DNA of 64,000 nt from positions 496,001-560,000 of the forward strand of contig JAQGDQ010000022.1 of NCBI GenBank assembly GCA_030141605.1, written 5' to 3'. Positions 22,511 to 55,600 of this stretch are shown piece by piece. The stretch's first letter is position 1, and each line of letters begins with the position of its first letter. Below the pieces are notes generated by a model. It did not search any database. It saw only the letters and a program-made list of their open reading frames with translations, and was not told the DNA's origin. Position numbers and translations under genes: made by a program. This DNA comes from Tubiluchus corallicola. Taxonomy: Eukaryota > Priapulida > Priapulimorpha > Priapulimorphida > Tubiluchidae.

Positions 22511-23376
22511 GTTGTACATTGCAAATCAGTCATCGTCATCTAGGTATTGAACTATACGCAAAAAATGTTACAGGATAGTAAACATTACTACATATGATAG
22601 TAATTTATCAGCAAAAAGTAGTTGCTGCATGGTGAGTGAGAAGCTGTGCTTCTAAAACCACCATGAAAAGTAGGCAACAACTAAAAACTAATAAATCGCC
22701 AAGAGAAAATTCAAAGAAAAAGGACTAAAAGAGTGCAAGAAAGAGGTGGAAAAGAGAAAGAAGAAAGAATGAAAAAGCAGTTCAACAAAAATAACTTGAG
22801 ACTGAATGCCATTTAACAGATGCTAATTTTACTTTCAACAGTAGGAGAGTGAAATAATACATGCTATGGTTACGGACTCAAGAGCTTCCTCGCTCTGACT
22901 GAAGTGCTTTTACTTAAAAATTACAACTCTTGCAATATACGAATCCGTTTTTGTTATCTGTGCATCAAAAATGTGACTTTGGAAGTCTGCCTTCTTACAT
23001 CTTAACAATCTTGAAGAATCTTTTATGCCATAAGTGATGTTTTAAGTTTATTTCTTTCCATTTCTTTGTTTGTTTTTTAACTCTTGATAGTATGACCATT
23101 GTGTCTTTTGAAACTTGGGTTTTCTGAATAACCATTTCCTTACCATTAGCTCTTGGTGAATTGCCTAACTTTGTCCATTTTTGCAAAATACACATCGTGT
23201 ATTGTGCTACTAACTTACTATGTACATTTTGAAAACTTTATAGGGTTCTTTGTTGCAGTTAAGCTATCGATAGAACTATTGATAAACAATGTGCAATATT
23301 ACCCTCACATATAAACTTTTAAATTAGTTAACGTTAAATAGTAGCATTTTTAATGACTTTGTTTCATTTTTTGTTT
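22511..23376. other. Gene-free stretch upstream of TUT1
   Basis: No repeat or RNA gene was recognised. The region should contain the TUT1 promoter, but no distinctive motif was identified. Confidence 0.45.
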
Positions 23377-23476
23377 CATGAACATGCCTTTGTTGAATTC
23401 ATGGCATTTTTCATGGCCAGAAGGTTTTCATAAGTATGGTTTTGATGCAACTGACATACAACATTTTGTAGGCAAG

Positions 23477-45723
<22,247 letters not shown>

Positions 45724-46636
45724 ACATTGCTCTGCCTACGATAGATTGCTCAGCAAGTACACTATTGTGGAAGCACTGAATCTTCACTGGCTTGATGCTT
45801 GTATAAGTTGAGGATGTCCTTGTTGACTTATTTTTAGTTTTTTTTCATAATAAGGCTCTAGGTAGTAAGCTACCTTCGCTGTAAATGCAGCGTACATTTG
45901 TCTTTAGCTAGAGTTTGAAAAAAATTGGTTAAATAGTTTCAAAGTTGAATGTTACCTGCTTTACTTTAATCATGAGTTTATTCATTTACATTTTTTTATT
46001 TTTGACTATGACAGGTTTTTACATGTATTATTATAATTATTTTATCTTATCAAACTTTATTCATAGTTTGTTGTTTAGACAAAAACTTCACTCAAGAGCA
46101 GCAAACTAATGAATGCACGATTTGTTAATCAAAATCAAGTAATTAGATGCTTAATCAGTCATTCCGTTAAACACTCCGTAGTACCTGGAGGATGCATTGG
46201 TTTATAATATTATGTCTTAGTCAAAAATGAATTTTCAATTTTTCCCAAAAATATTACATTTGCATTGCTTGAGTGGTTGCATCCTGCATCAGTTACAACT
46301 GTATGACAAATACTGATGTTGTATCAACATTGCATCAAAAATTGTCAATAATTCGTTTTATAAGCTTTTTTATGTCATGTATGTAATCGGATATGTGTGT
46401 ATATTTATTGAAAATTATTTTCTGTACTTGCAAATATTGCAAACAGTTTAACTACTATGCTTTTCACATGTACATTAGCTTTTTCAAATGTTAACTGTAC
46501 ATGTAGTTAGAAGAAAAAAGTGCAGTATATTTTTGTTGAATTTCATAGCCCGTGTATCACTTAATTAAATTTGTTGAATTTCAAAAGTTGTGTTATTGTT
46601 TACTGTTATAATGTTTATGTTGTGAATAAGTACTGC

Positions 46637-46642
46637 AATAAA
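46637..46642 (+). terminator. Candidate TUT1 poly(A) signal AATAAA
   Basis: AATAAA, about 0.9 kb after the TUT1 stop, followed by T-rich sequence (TTTCATTTTTATTACT). It is the best signal before the next candidate gene, but other weaker hexamers lie nearer. Confidence 0.5.
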
Positions 46643-48174
46643 GAAATTATCACCTGTTAAATTTCATTTTTATTACTCCTTGAGATCACAAAACTGGCCT
46701 GTCTTTCAATTTTGCTTCATGTTTTGCTCTTTGTTGCGCTCCAGTGACAATTTTGGATCGTTTACTTTCTAATGTAGACAATTATTATCAAAGTTACCCG
46801 GTTTCATGTACCACAAACACAAACTAAAATTGTGAAAAGCAAAGAGTGTCATGATTGTCTCTCTGATGTGAACTGAATTGAATAATAATTTATTTTTCTC
46901 CAGAACACAACAATTACTATAACAAAATTAAGAACTTGTGAAACGAAGAAGGGACAGTGAAGGGAGGATCATCAAGTCAACTACCCATATAACAATAATT
47001 AATAGCTTGGTGCAGCAAAATTTTGTTATTTTACAGCGAATTTATACAGTTCATGTTGTGAAAACATAAAAATAGTAGCAAAAAATATTTATTATAAAAA
47101 TACAAACAAAAAAACCAAGTCATCCAAACAAGGTCATTAATGCATTAAGGTCGTCATCACATAATGATAGTGTCATGAGTTCAAATCAACTTATTTATTA
47201 AATAAATGTCGCATGGTACCATTCACAGTGACATTAATTTTTGCCTGTCTAACCAGATAGAGTGGACAATGCAGAAAGAACGCATACAAAATAATATGTA
47301 AGCAAAATGGCCAATATACAAATGTAAATCGTAAGGTGAAAGTGTGTGAGATTAACAAAAAATCTAATAATAGTTATGTAGGTCTGCATTCAAATAATTT
47401 TTATATAAAATCCCGCGTAACCAAAACCAGAATATATTTCTCTTTAAAAATCGCGTTTCCACTGATCTAATGATTTAAAAATTTTGCTGCTGTTCATTTC
47501 ATTTGCATTTAACACCGTAACACGCAAATGTCCCACATTTAGGCCTAATAAGTAATATTACAAATTCTGAGATACTTCTATAACGATGAAAATTACAAAT
47601 AAATTTTTGAAAATTATCACAGTGACAAATCTTCAAAAAAATTATGATTCTAAGTGCATGCGCTGTACAAGCTAATTAGCTATTAATGACTAGCTGAGGC
47701 TATAAATTCATGCTAAAAGTTTTAGTTTTATTAGAAAAATACCATTTATCACAATATAACGTATAAGAGATGCAAAAGTATGCATGAATATTGTCTATAA
47801 TGTGTGTATCACCCGTACCCGTACCCGTACGTAGCATCCAATGTAATTATAAATATAAAAGCAAAAATACAGCAAGTACAGTGAACTGACTTTTATTATA
47901 CGTTACTTGCATGATTATTTTCTATTGTCTGTCATTTCCTTCGTAGGCCTAAGTGTTAGAATGTTAGAAATACTTATAATGTTAGAAATACCGAAAAATT
48001 TGTGTGAACCCGGGACTGCTAACTTGAGAATTTTTAAGTTTTTAGTAAGCTTCTTACCATACAATCGATCAGCTGTTTTCTTCTTTTACGCATGTTCATG
48101 ACTTCTGCAGGAAAGCAGCTGAATGGTAGAAGATACGTTGTGGGCGGAGCTTGCATTGTGACACGCTGTTTCGA
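46643..48174. other. Intergenic region between TUT1 and the 48.2-kb candidate gene
   Basis: No coding sequence is supported. A short CCCGTA tandem lies near 47816-47831. A GC box-like GGGCGG at 48142-48147 and locally higher CG content just upstream of 48175 would fit a promoter or 5' UTR. Confidence 0.45.
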
Positions 48175-48342
48175 ATGCGTGCGCTACAGCTTATTGGCAT
48201 AACCTGCGCAGGAGTAACTTTTTGCTTAGAAAAAATGGGATATTCGATGGCGTTGGATGCATTGCAGACGAGTGGAGCAAAATTAGAAAACTTCAAGTTC
48301 AGCTTGATTAACGAAGACGATCAAAATAACTCTTTTCAGAAG
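48175..48342 (+). CDS. Candidate first exon of a small protein with N-terminal hydrophobic segment
   Basis: ATG at 48175 opens 56 codons ending at a strong donor, CAGAAG|GTAAGG. The N-terminus M-R-A-L-Q-L-I-G-I-T-C-A-G-V-T-F-C-L could be a membrane anchor or mitochondrial signal. Joined in phase 0 to 52528-52635 it gives a 91-residue protein. The family is not recognised with confidence. The size, the hydrophobic start and the second exon's F-P-x-x-D-P...E-T-K-R-R pattern vaguely recall UQCC3, a complex III assembly factor, but this is only a suggestion. Confidence 0.45.
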
Positions 48343-48624
48343 GTAAGGTCTGCTAATACATTATTTTAGAGTGTAATTTGCATGTACCTGGAGATACACA
48401 AGTAGGTACAGTAACTGATTAAACTTACCAACATTATTTGTATGTCACTGAACGTAGAATCACAGGGTTAAGATATCTTGTCTCGAGTTTGATTGTCTGA
48501 GTAACACATAGACTCGTTTTATTATAATAAAATATGACATTATTACCATGAGCACTAAAAATTCACTAGTAAGATCGCAAATGTATATTGCTTACTGTGC
48601 AAATTTCGCAATGATACATTATGT

Positions 48625-48735
48625 CGGAGGAAATAGCTGTCTTGATGTGTGCTTGGGTATAAAGTTAAATAACACTTGATGTGTTTAGTAACCGAATGGA
48701 TAACCGTTGGGAAACTGCTTTTATCTGGTTTCATC
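48625..48735 (+). mobile_element. 5S rRNA-derived SINE, copy B
   Basis: AAAGTTAAATAACACTTGAT, then GTGTTTAGTAACCGAATGGA, then TAACCGTTGGGAAACTGC track the 5S core in the same order as copies A and C. The upstream GGAGGAAATAGCTGT also matches copy C. The 3' end is unclear. Confidence 0.55.
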
Positions 48736-49927
48736 ACCAATATTTGCTTCAGCTATTTCCGTACCGAGTCCAAACGTAAAACTATTGGAGCGTAGTAAAA
48801 AACTCAGCCGATTCAGTGCTTCGTCTTAAAGAATTTATTCTTGCTATGTTTCAGTTATGTTGTAACGATTCAGTTATAGTAGGCCCTGCCGTCGGGTGTT
48901 TGATTTTGGCTTGCAGTGAGTCCTACTCTAGGTTAGATAAAAACTATTCATCGCTGCATGTTTTTCAATGACACAATACCTTAGTGATCTATGTTAGACT
49001 TGGTAGAGCAGAATAGATCGAATCCATTGTTTTTGTAATAATATTTTCCGTATTTGTCAGTCTTGAGTCACCTGCTCTCATTACATTGGGTTTAAGTATA
49101 CACTAGGACTTTGATGAGGGAGGGTAATTTATGAAATCATGAATGTGTCGCAGGTTCCGGTTTCACGTTAGTGAAATATTTGCTGACGGTGCTTGCTTCA
49201 TTGCTCCACGAGTTTAATTTGAGTATCTGGTGATCTCCATAGCTGCCCGTTGACTGCACTGAGATTTTAATATCTTCTAGTTTATATTAAATACTATATG
49301 CACAGAATTAGAGATCTATATTCAATCTATTTGCCTAGCTCCCAGAGTGAACAGTTAAGTCTTGAATTCCCCCTATTTAGTATAGCGCACGTGACAGTGA
49401 CTTCAGTCGTAAGTCTCTGTCAGTCAAACATTAATACTGAAAAGTAGCTTAGATCTAAGGTCTGTTAGGGACAATGTTTCGAGCTTGTAAGTAAAACAAC
49501 AGAGAAGCCTAATAAATAAACACTCACCTATTAACAAACTGCCAGCGTGTGACAACTTCTTTATTTGTTCATCTAAAAGCTACCATGTATTTTTAAACTT
49601 ACTTGAGATCTTGACAGATATGTTTTTCAGGGTATAATTTAGTGAATCTAGGGATAGTCCTGGAGACAATGTTGAATGATAGGCAAAATATTGACAACTT
49701 TAAATTAAGAACTGAAGTAACAAGTGCATGAGGTTGTAGAGTAAGAAACAGCGTACAAATACATATAAAAAATTTGTTTGGTTTGTCAATTCATACATCA
49801 TAACAAACTAGGCTACTTTTCAATAGTTTCCATATTGGACTTTTTGGTTAGGTTCGTTTCGAATCGCTACTTATCGGAATATTGTTGTTGGGGAAGGGGG
49901 TGTCCAAGGTTTGTGAAATTGTAAGAG

Positions 49928-50560
49928 ATCATTTTGAAACTTCGCAGGAATATACGAGAACGAATTCTACATCGACTGATGGAGTCCGGATTTTTGATTC
50001 GTCATTTTAAATTTCGAGATATCATTTCCGAAAAAAGCCCAAGGCTCTGTCAATTTTAACGGATCGTCATGAAACATTACGGGAATATAACAGAAAGAAT
50101 TCCGAATCGACTGATGGAGCTCGATCTTCCCTCCGCTATTTTGAATTCAAGATTACGACAATAACATCATTTTCAAAAAAAACCCTAAGGGTCCTCAATT
50201 CCCAATGGACCGTCATGAAGTCTTATAGAAATGTACTAGAATGAATTACACACCGATTGACCGAGCCAGATTTTTCATCATTTTCCGCGCTATATTCAAA
50301 ATCCCGTGACTTCCACTAATTCACAATAGAGTGTCGTGAAGCTTTATAGGAATACACTAGAATGAATTCTGCATCGATTGATGGATTAGATTTTCGATCC
50401 ACTGTTTTGAATTCAAGATGGCAACGATAACATAATTTTCACTGGATCGTCATGAAACTTTGCAGGAACATACTAGAATGAAATTTGCATTGATAGAGTC
50501 GAATCTTCAATTTGCCCTTACGAATTTAAGATGGTGGCATCGACGTCGTTTTCTAAAAAA
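49928..50560 (+). repeat. Decayed tandem array, five units of about 115-145 bp
   Basis: Unit starts lie near 49928, 50062, 50208, 50331 and 50445. Each carries GATCGTCATGAAAC, then GGAATATACTAGAATGAATT, then TGCATCGATTGATGGA-like sequence, then TTTTGAATTCAAGAT. CATCATTTTC and CCTAAGG-like blocks recur in some units. Divergence between units is high, so the array is old. It lies in the putative intron of the small gene. Confidence 0.82.
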
Positions 50561-51284
50561 GCCTGAAAGCCTTTATATTAAATGTAAACCTAAACCTATG
50601 AATGAATATAATAACACAAATTTCGCATGTATTTTTGATCCACAACCTCGAGTTCGGTGAGTTTCTCGACCAGTAGTTCGAGTCGAACTTGTTATGATCA
50701 AGATGTGGTTATAGTCTTAGGGCCTAACAGAATGAACTGCAGTCTTGGACAGTCAGAACCTACGGTGCTTGAAGATATCTTGAAAAAAAACAGGAAAAAC
50801 GTTTTGGCAAATGTCCCACGTTATCGGAATTGGACACGTTTTCTTCTGTTTTTTGTTACTCAAACTCTGCGTGCGGCCCTTCTTTGCTGATTGGATTATC
50901 ACAACGTAATAGTTTTTGTTTGCAAAAGTGCGGTAGCTTGCTTATGATGTCTTTAATTACATGTATTATATAACCTTCACAATCTTACAAAATTTTCACT
51001 AGGAGGTCAGAATTCTCGAAAGGCTAAATGGAAACTAAAAGCATGGAATCGTACGACATTCGCTGAGAAATTGTCTTGAAACTTTTGAAATTACTATTCA
51101 AACGTGAAGTAACAACTTGGAGTGATAGATTTTTACGTCCTGGTTGCCGAAAGACGGTAAGGTAGATGCTCCAAATTCCATGGCAGTCGTCGAAGCATTA
51201 GTACAAGGATAGTTTACTTTTTGAACTGGTGTAATAAAAGTTACTATTTATTTGTGTATTGCGTTAGAATGTATTAAATTCTAT

Positions 51285-51370
51285 GTTTTGTATTGTATTG
51301 TATTGCATTGCATTGTTTATTTATTACGTGCTCGAATTGTATTTGTATTTTATTGTATTGTACAAATTTG
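51285..51370. repeat. (TTGTA)/(TTGCA)n pentanucleotide repeat
   Basis: Repeated TTGTA and TTGCA units between 51285 and 51315, with a second cluster near 51340-51365. Confidence 0.8.
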
Positions 51371-51504
51371 TACTACACAGGATTGCATTGACATGCATTG
51401 CATTCATGAATATTTGTCGGCTAGTATGATACGCACAAAATGCACCCATGCACGGGTTAAACTTCAGTTCGGTTTGCCAACTCGGGCTTCTTTTGTTAAC
51501 CAAG

Positions 51505-51506
<2 letters not shown>

Positions 51507-51540
<34 letters not shown>
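51507..51540. repeat. (TA)n microsatellite
   Basis: About 17 uninterrupted TA units. Confidence 0.95.
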
Positions 51541-51543
<3 letters not shown>

Positions 51544-51621
51544 TTTTCACTTTTTTAATACTTGTTTTCCAAAATTTTTCCAAAGAACATGGCAAGAAAT
51601 TCGCGTTATGTACAGAGTATA

Positions 51622-51730
51622 TTATTATGATTATTATTAGTATTGTTATTATTATAATAATTGTTGTTGTTGGTATCATGATGATGATTTGTGATGATGA
51701 TGATGATGTCGATAATGATGATTATGATTG
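51622..51730. repeat. (ATT)/(GAT) trinucleotide-rich tract
   Basis: ATTATT runs pass into GTTGTT and then GATGATGAT runs. The Ile- and Asp-rich frame across it is an artefact. Confidence 0.85.
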
Positions 51731-52527
51731 TTCGTGTACTTAAACCTAAAGTTATACATGTATAATAGATTGACGTATATCACGTGCGTGAGTTACGATT
51801 TACGGCTGTGAATGTACTTTTCATCTGCAAATATGTGCATATGCTGCTCTGAGAAAATAGATAAACACCAGAATGTAAGGCCAGAATTCCGGGCATCATC
51901 CCGCTTCCTGTTATAATGGTTATTGCGACGTCTCCTCGTAAAAACACAAGACATTTAAAATTTAAAGGTTCATGATAACTTGGTCAAATTTGTAAGCCTT
52001 CTGTTTTGCCTTTTTTGAGCGCTGATGATCGGCCAGACATTTAACATTATACAACGAAGTGCAATCGTTTTCATTTAATTTATTGTATACAACATACTCT
52101 ATTTGCAGTAGCATATTTTGCTTGGTTCTTCTTTGTTGATAAGCTGTCAGTGGCACTCGGGTGAAGCGAAGTTCATAACCGCCTCTGTTTGCTAGCACAG
52201 GATGTTCACCGCGAGCTGCACTGCATTTGTGGAAAATGGAAACCTGTTGCAGTCACATGGTTGCTTCCAGGCTGACGCAGGGATAAATCTGGGACTTGCA
52301 TGACGGGTTCTGTTTTGCGCTCGCCTCATCTGGCTCTTATCCAGTTTGCAGTGCACACACGCGCTATCACTTGCATGTTTCTGGAGAGATCGCAGAACTT
52401 TGTTAAGGTGAATGCCATTATTCAAGGTCCCAAGACACAAGAGAGTCGCTGTGCTGCCGCCGAGTGCTCTATTTGTTTCATTCTTGGCTCATGTCTTGTT
52501 TGCTAATTTTGGATTTTTTCCCCCTAG

Positions 52528-52635
52528 ATCAGGTTCCCACTAAACGACCCAGAAGCTTTATTTGAAGAAAATGCAAAATCCGAAACAAAGCGCCGTGAAT
52601 CAGCAATAATTATTGCACAGTGTGTGCTAACTTGA
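52528..52635 (+). CDS. Candidate second exon of the small protein gene
   Basis: Acceptor TTTTTTCCCCCTAG ends at 52527. The phase 0 frame gives 35 codons with a TGA at 52633-52635: F-P-L-N-D-P-E-A-L-F-E-E-N, then S-E-T-K-R-R-E-S-A. It is charged and helical in character. Another acceptor-led frame near 53599 (V-G-H-E-L-R-Q-W-K-Y) could be an alternative end. The link to 48175-48342 rests on phase and good splice sites only. Confidence 0.4.
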   Translation: MRFPLNDPEALFEENAKSETKRRESAIIIAQCVLT

Positions 52636-55600
52636 GAGTTATTCTGGGTGTTGGTTTATTTTTCTGTAAATTTAGCCCTAAGAGTTACCATCTGACGGTA
52701 GGATTTTGTTATTATAAAAGCACTTTAAATTGAACAGAAACTGTTGTAGGCAGTCAGTATTTATTAGAAAAACAACTGTAAATATAAACGTGTATGAAAA
52801 AGACCCTCGCTACTTCCGAAAGGTTAGTAACTTTGCGTTCCTGTATCTTCCCACAAAAAACGTTAATTAGAAATTTTGCTTCGTCACTGTGACGGCAAAA
52901 TTAAGCTAAGTTCTGGAGATGCTTTACCTCAGTTATCCTCATAAGCTCTTAAAAGGACGTTAACCGAGTTTTGACAGTGGTTTAGTGAAGTTTTTAATTT
53001 TATTTTGTTTCTAATTGAAAGGTTCTGAAAAATTCTGACAGATTTCTTGTTTTTTAAGTTACTCGTTAGTGCTCTGTTAAAATGTTGAATTATAGATTAT
53101 AGATTATTATAGCTTAGCAAAGCTTAATGATGAGTGGGCCAAGCAACACAAAATACAATCGATCGATTCCACGTGCGTTTTTACACAATGTACGTGTACA
53201 ATGTACTGTACTTGCAAATGCTGTACCTACAGTTAATCGTGTACGGTTGAGAATATTTGCGAAAAAAATTATCAAGCTTGTGCAAACAATCAGACTGATG
53301 AGGTCATGGAAAAAATAGATCATAATGTAGTCCAGAATTTAGTTATTTAGGGCAATACTCACTTAGCTTTGTACGTACTATTACGTCTGTCAAGTTAGAC
53401 GGTCTTTCCTTGTTCTACAAGTCAAGACTTATTCACGATTTGAATTAAAGTTGATAAGATTAAACGTGAATTTGAAGTTTTAATATTTTGCTGTTTATTT
53501 GATGCCAAGTGACTTGTTTAATGTGATCGTCAACCATTTGCAGTCCGTAGAACTAGCAAACCATTCCCTTGTTTAAGTTGTTTTATCCCCTTTCATAGGT
53601 TGGTCATGAACTTCGTCAATGGAAATATTCACCCATTAGCATTTAGATTTCATTATTTGTTAGTTGCTTGACATTCACATTAGTCGACGACCTATAGAAG
53701 GTTTGTGACACTAGTTTCTTTGTTCTTGGTGCTCATTGCCCTTATGCATTATTGTGGGAAAACTTGTTTTAAACAACCCGAGGATAACCAGGGGCCAACT
53801 AGTTATCGAAGAGATACCTAAGCTTTTGAAAAACATCTCTAACGCAGTGTTAACCGAATCAACAGGTGGAACTGCAGCCAGAGTTCATGGAATGTTAAGC
53901 AATCTACAAGTAATATAATTGCACCCGAGGCTCTGTCAACAGGGGTCACTCGCATTGGCCTAATACTTACTGCTTAAATCGTTTAATTGTTATTGTCCTG
54001 CGAAGTTATTGAAATAAATCATAACTTTACAAGACGGTCAGAGGCGTTTAGTATTTTCATTCAAAATGCGACCTTTTAATTACCTTGTAGAGTCGTAAAT
54101 GATGCGAGTGCATACAGTAGACTGAAGATAGCTGTGGTTGCATAAAGGCATGCAGGTGGTTGGCACAGTTTTGCCGCATTGTTAAACTAAGCGTGGAGCT
54201 CGTGTTGTTGACCTGTGTAACTAGTCATTGAAGAAGCAGGTTTACTAGCATTGAAAACCGGAAAATCGCAAAAAAGAAACGTTTGTTAAAGCACATGTAA
54301 TTTTCTTGACGAATATCGTGGGATGAGTGTGGCGTTTTGTCAATGACATTGGCGAGTTTATTGACACGAGAACTTTGTGAGTTGTTGTTTGCGAGTATCA
54401 TAATGTCATAAGTTATCCATAATTTCTGTCTATAACTGTATATTGGTAAAGTTTTCATGCACTGTAGACTAGTGCTAATGACGTTGTAAAAAATACTTGA
54501 CAGAAGACAAAAACGGTGCTTAATGGTGAGTTTGCCATTAACTGTTCTTAAATTCTCTCTTTAAATTGGTAGATTGGTTGTAGACTTGTTCTGTCATGTA
54601 TCTGTGTCAACTAACTGTATTTATTTTGTGCTACTCACGCTATGCGCAATTTCTGTGAAATTTATTTGAGATAGGCAGTTTTTGTACTGCTATGTTTTTA
54701 GGTGCCATTTATTTTAGATAGGCAGTTTCCTGCTATGTTTTAAGGCGTCAATTATTTTTCCTTTTTCATCTTGTCTCCGCTTGTTTTTCGCTTTTCTTGT
54801 TGCTGCTGTTTGGTGGGTACAGAGATTTTCAGAGGCTTGGGTACAATATTCCTCTTACGATCTCTGTTTTGTTAATTCTTAAGCCGTTCTGAATTATGCA
54901 AATATAATCTAATAGCTTTTTCACCAGTATCCATTGGTTAAGATTAAAACAGTTTATGAAGCTAAAATTTTTTTAGTTACAATCAAATTATTAAAAAGAT
55001 ACTCTCATTTCAGTGTATCATAAAACTTGTCTTTGATTTTCAGGGCCCGCTCGCCTTTATAGAGAAAAACTAGAGCTTACTCAAAATGGCTAAAGAAAAT
55101 AAAGTGACTAAATTATTGTTGGCGAATGAATACCTCTGCAAACTGTGACACTAATAACACAAAAATGGCTAAAAATTTCCCGTGGCTATAATTTCGGCTA
55201 ACAAAAATTCGGTGGATGAGCTGGCCTTGCATTACCCAAATATTGCAAAAGCACTTTATTAAATCCATGAAAAGAAAAGAACACAATAACGAAGTCCTCG
55301 CAACACAAAACATGGGCTTGAGTTTTCATGATGTCCAGTTTGTCCTGCATGCAGCGCATACACACGAAACTAACTTGTGTGTACTTCATTTGCATAAATG
55401 TACTGTGTCCTTTTAGTTTGTGTGAACCACTGTTGATTAAATACGTACCTTTATTTGGGCTTGTAATGCACTTTTGGAAGATTTCCGAAAGAGATGTTTA
55501 GTCGTTTATAAAGTAAAACTGCTAGAATATATAATAAAAGTGCTCTTTAAAGAAGTTTTCACGTGATGTTTTGTTATGGATTGCATCAGCCATATGCAAG

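Noticed and set aside
47170-47205. B-box-like GAGTTCAAATC suggesting a tRNA gene or tRNA SINE
   Set aside because: No A box at correct spacing and no cloverleaf; a single 11-bp match is weak.
47816-47831. CCCGTA tandem that looks telomere-like
   Set aside because: Only about three units and not a metazoan telomere motif.
51252-51743. 163-codon plus-strand frame
   Set aside because: It runs through pentanucleotide, TA and ATT/GAT simple repeats; composition is dictated by the repeats.
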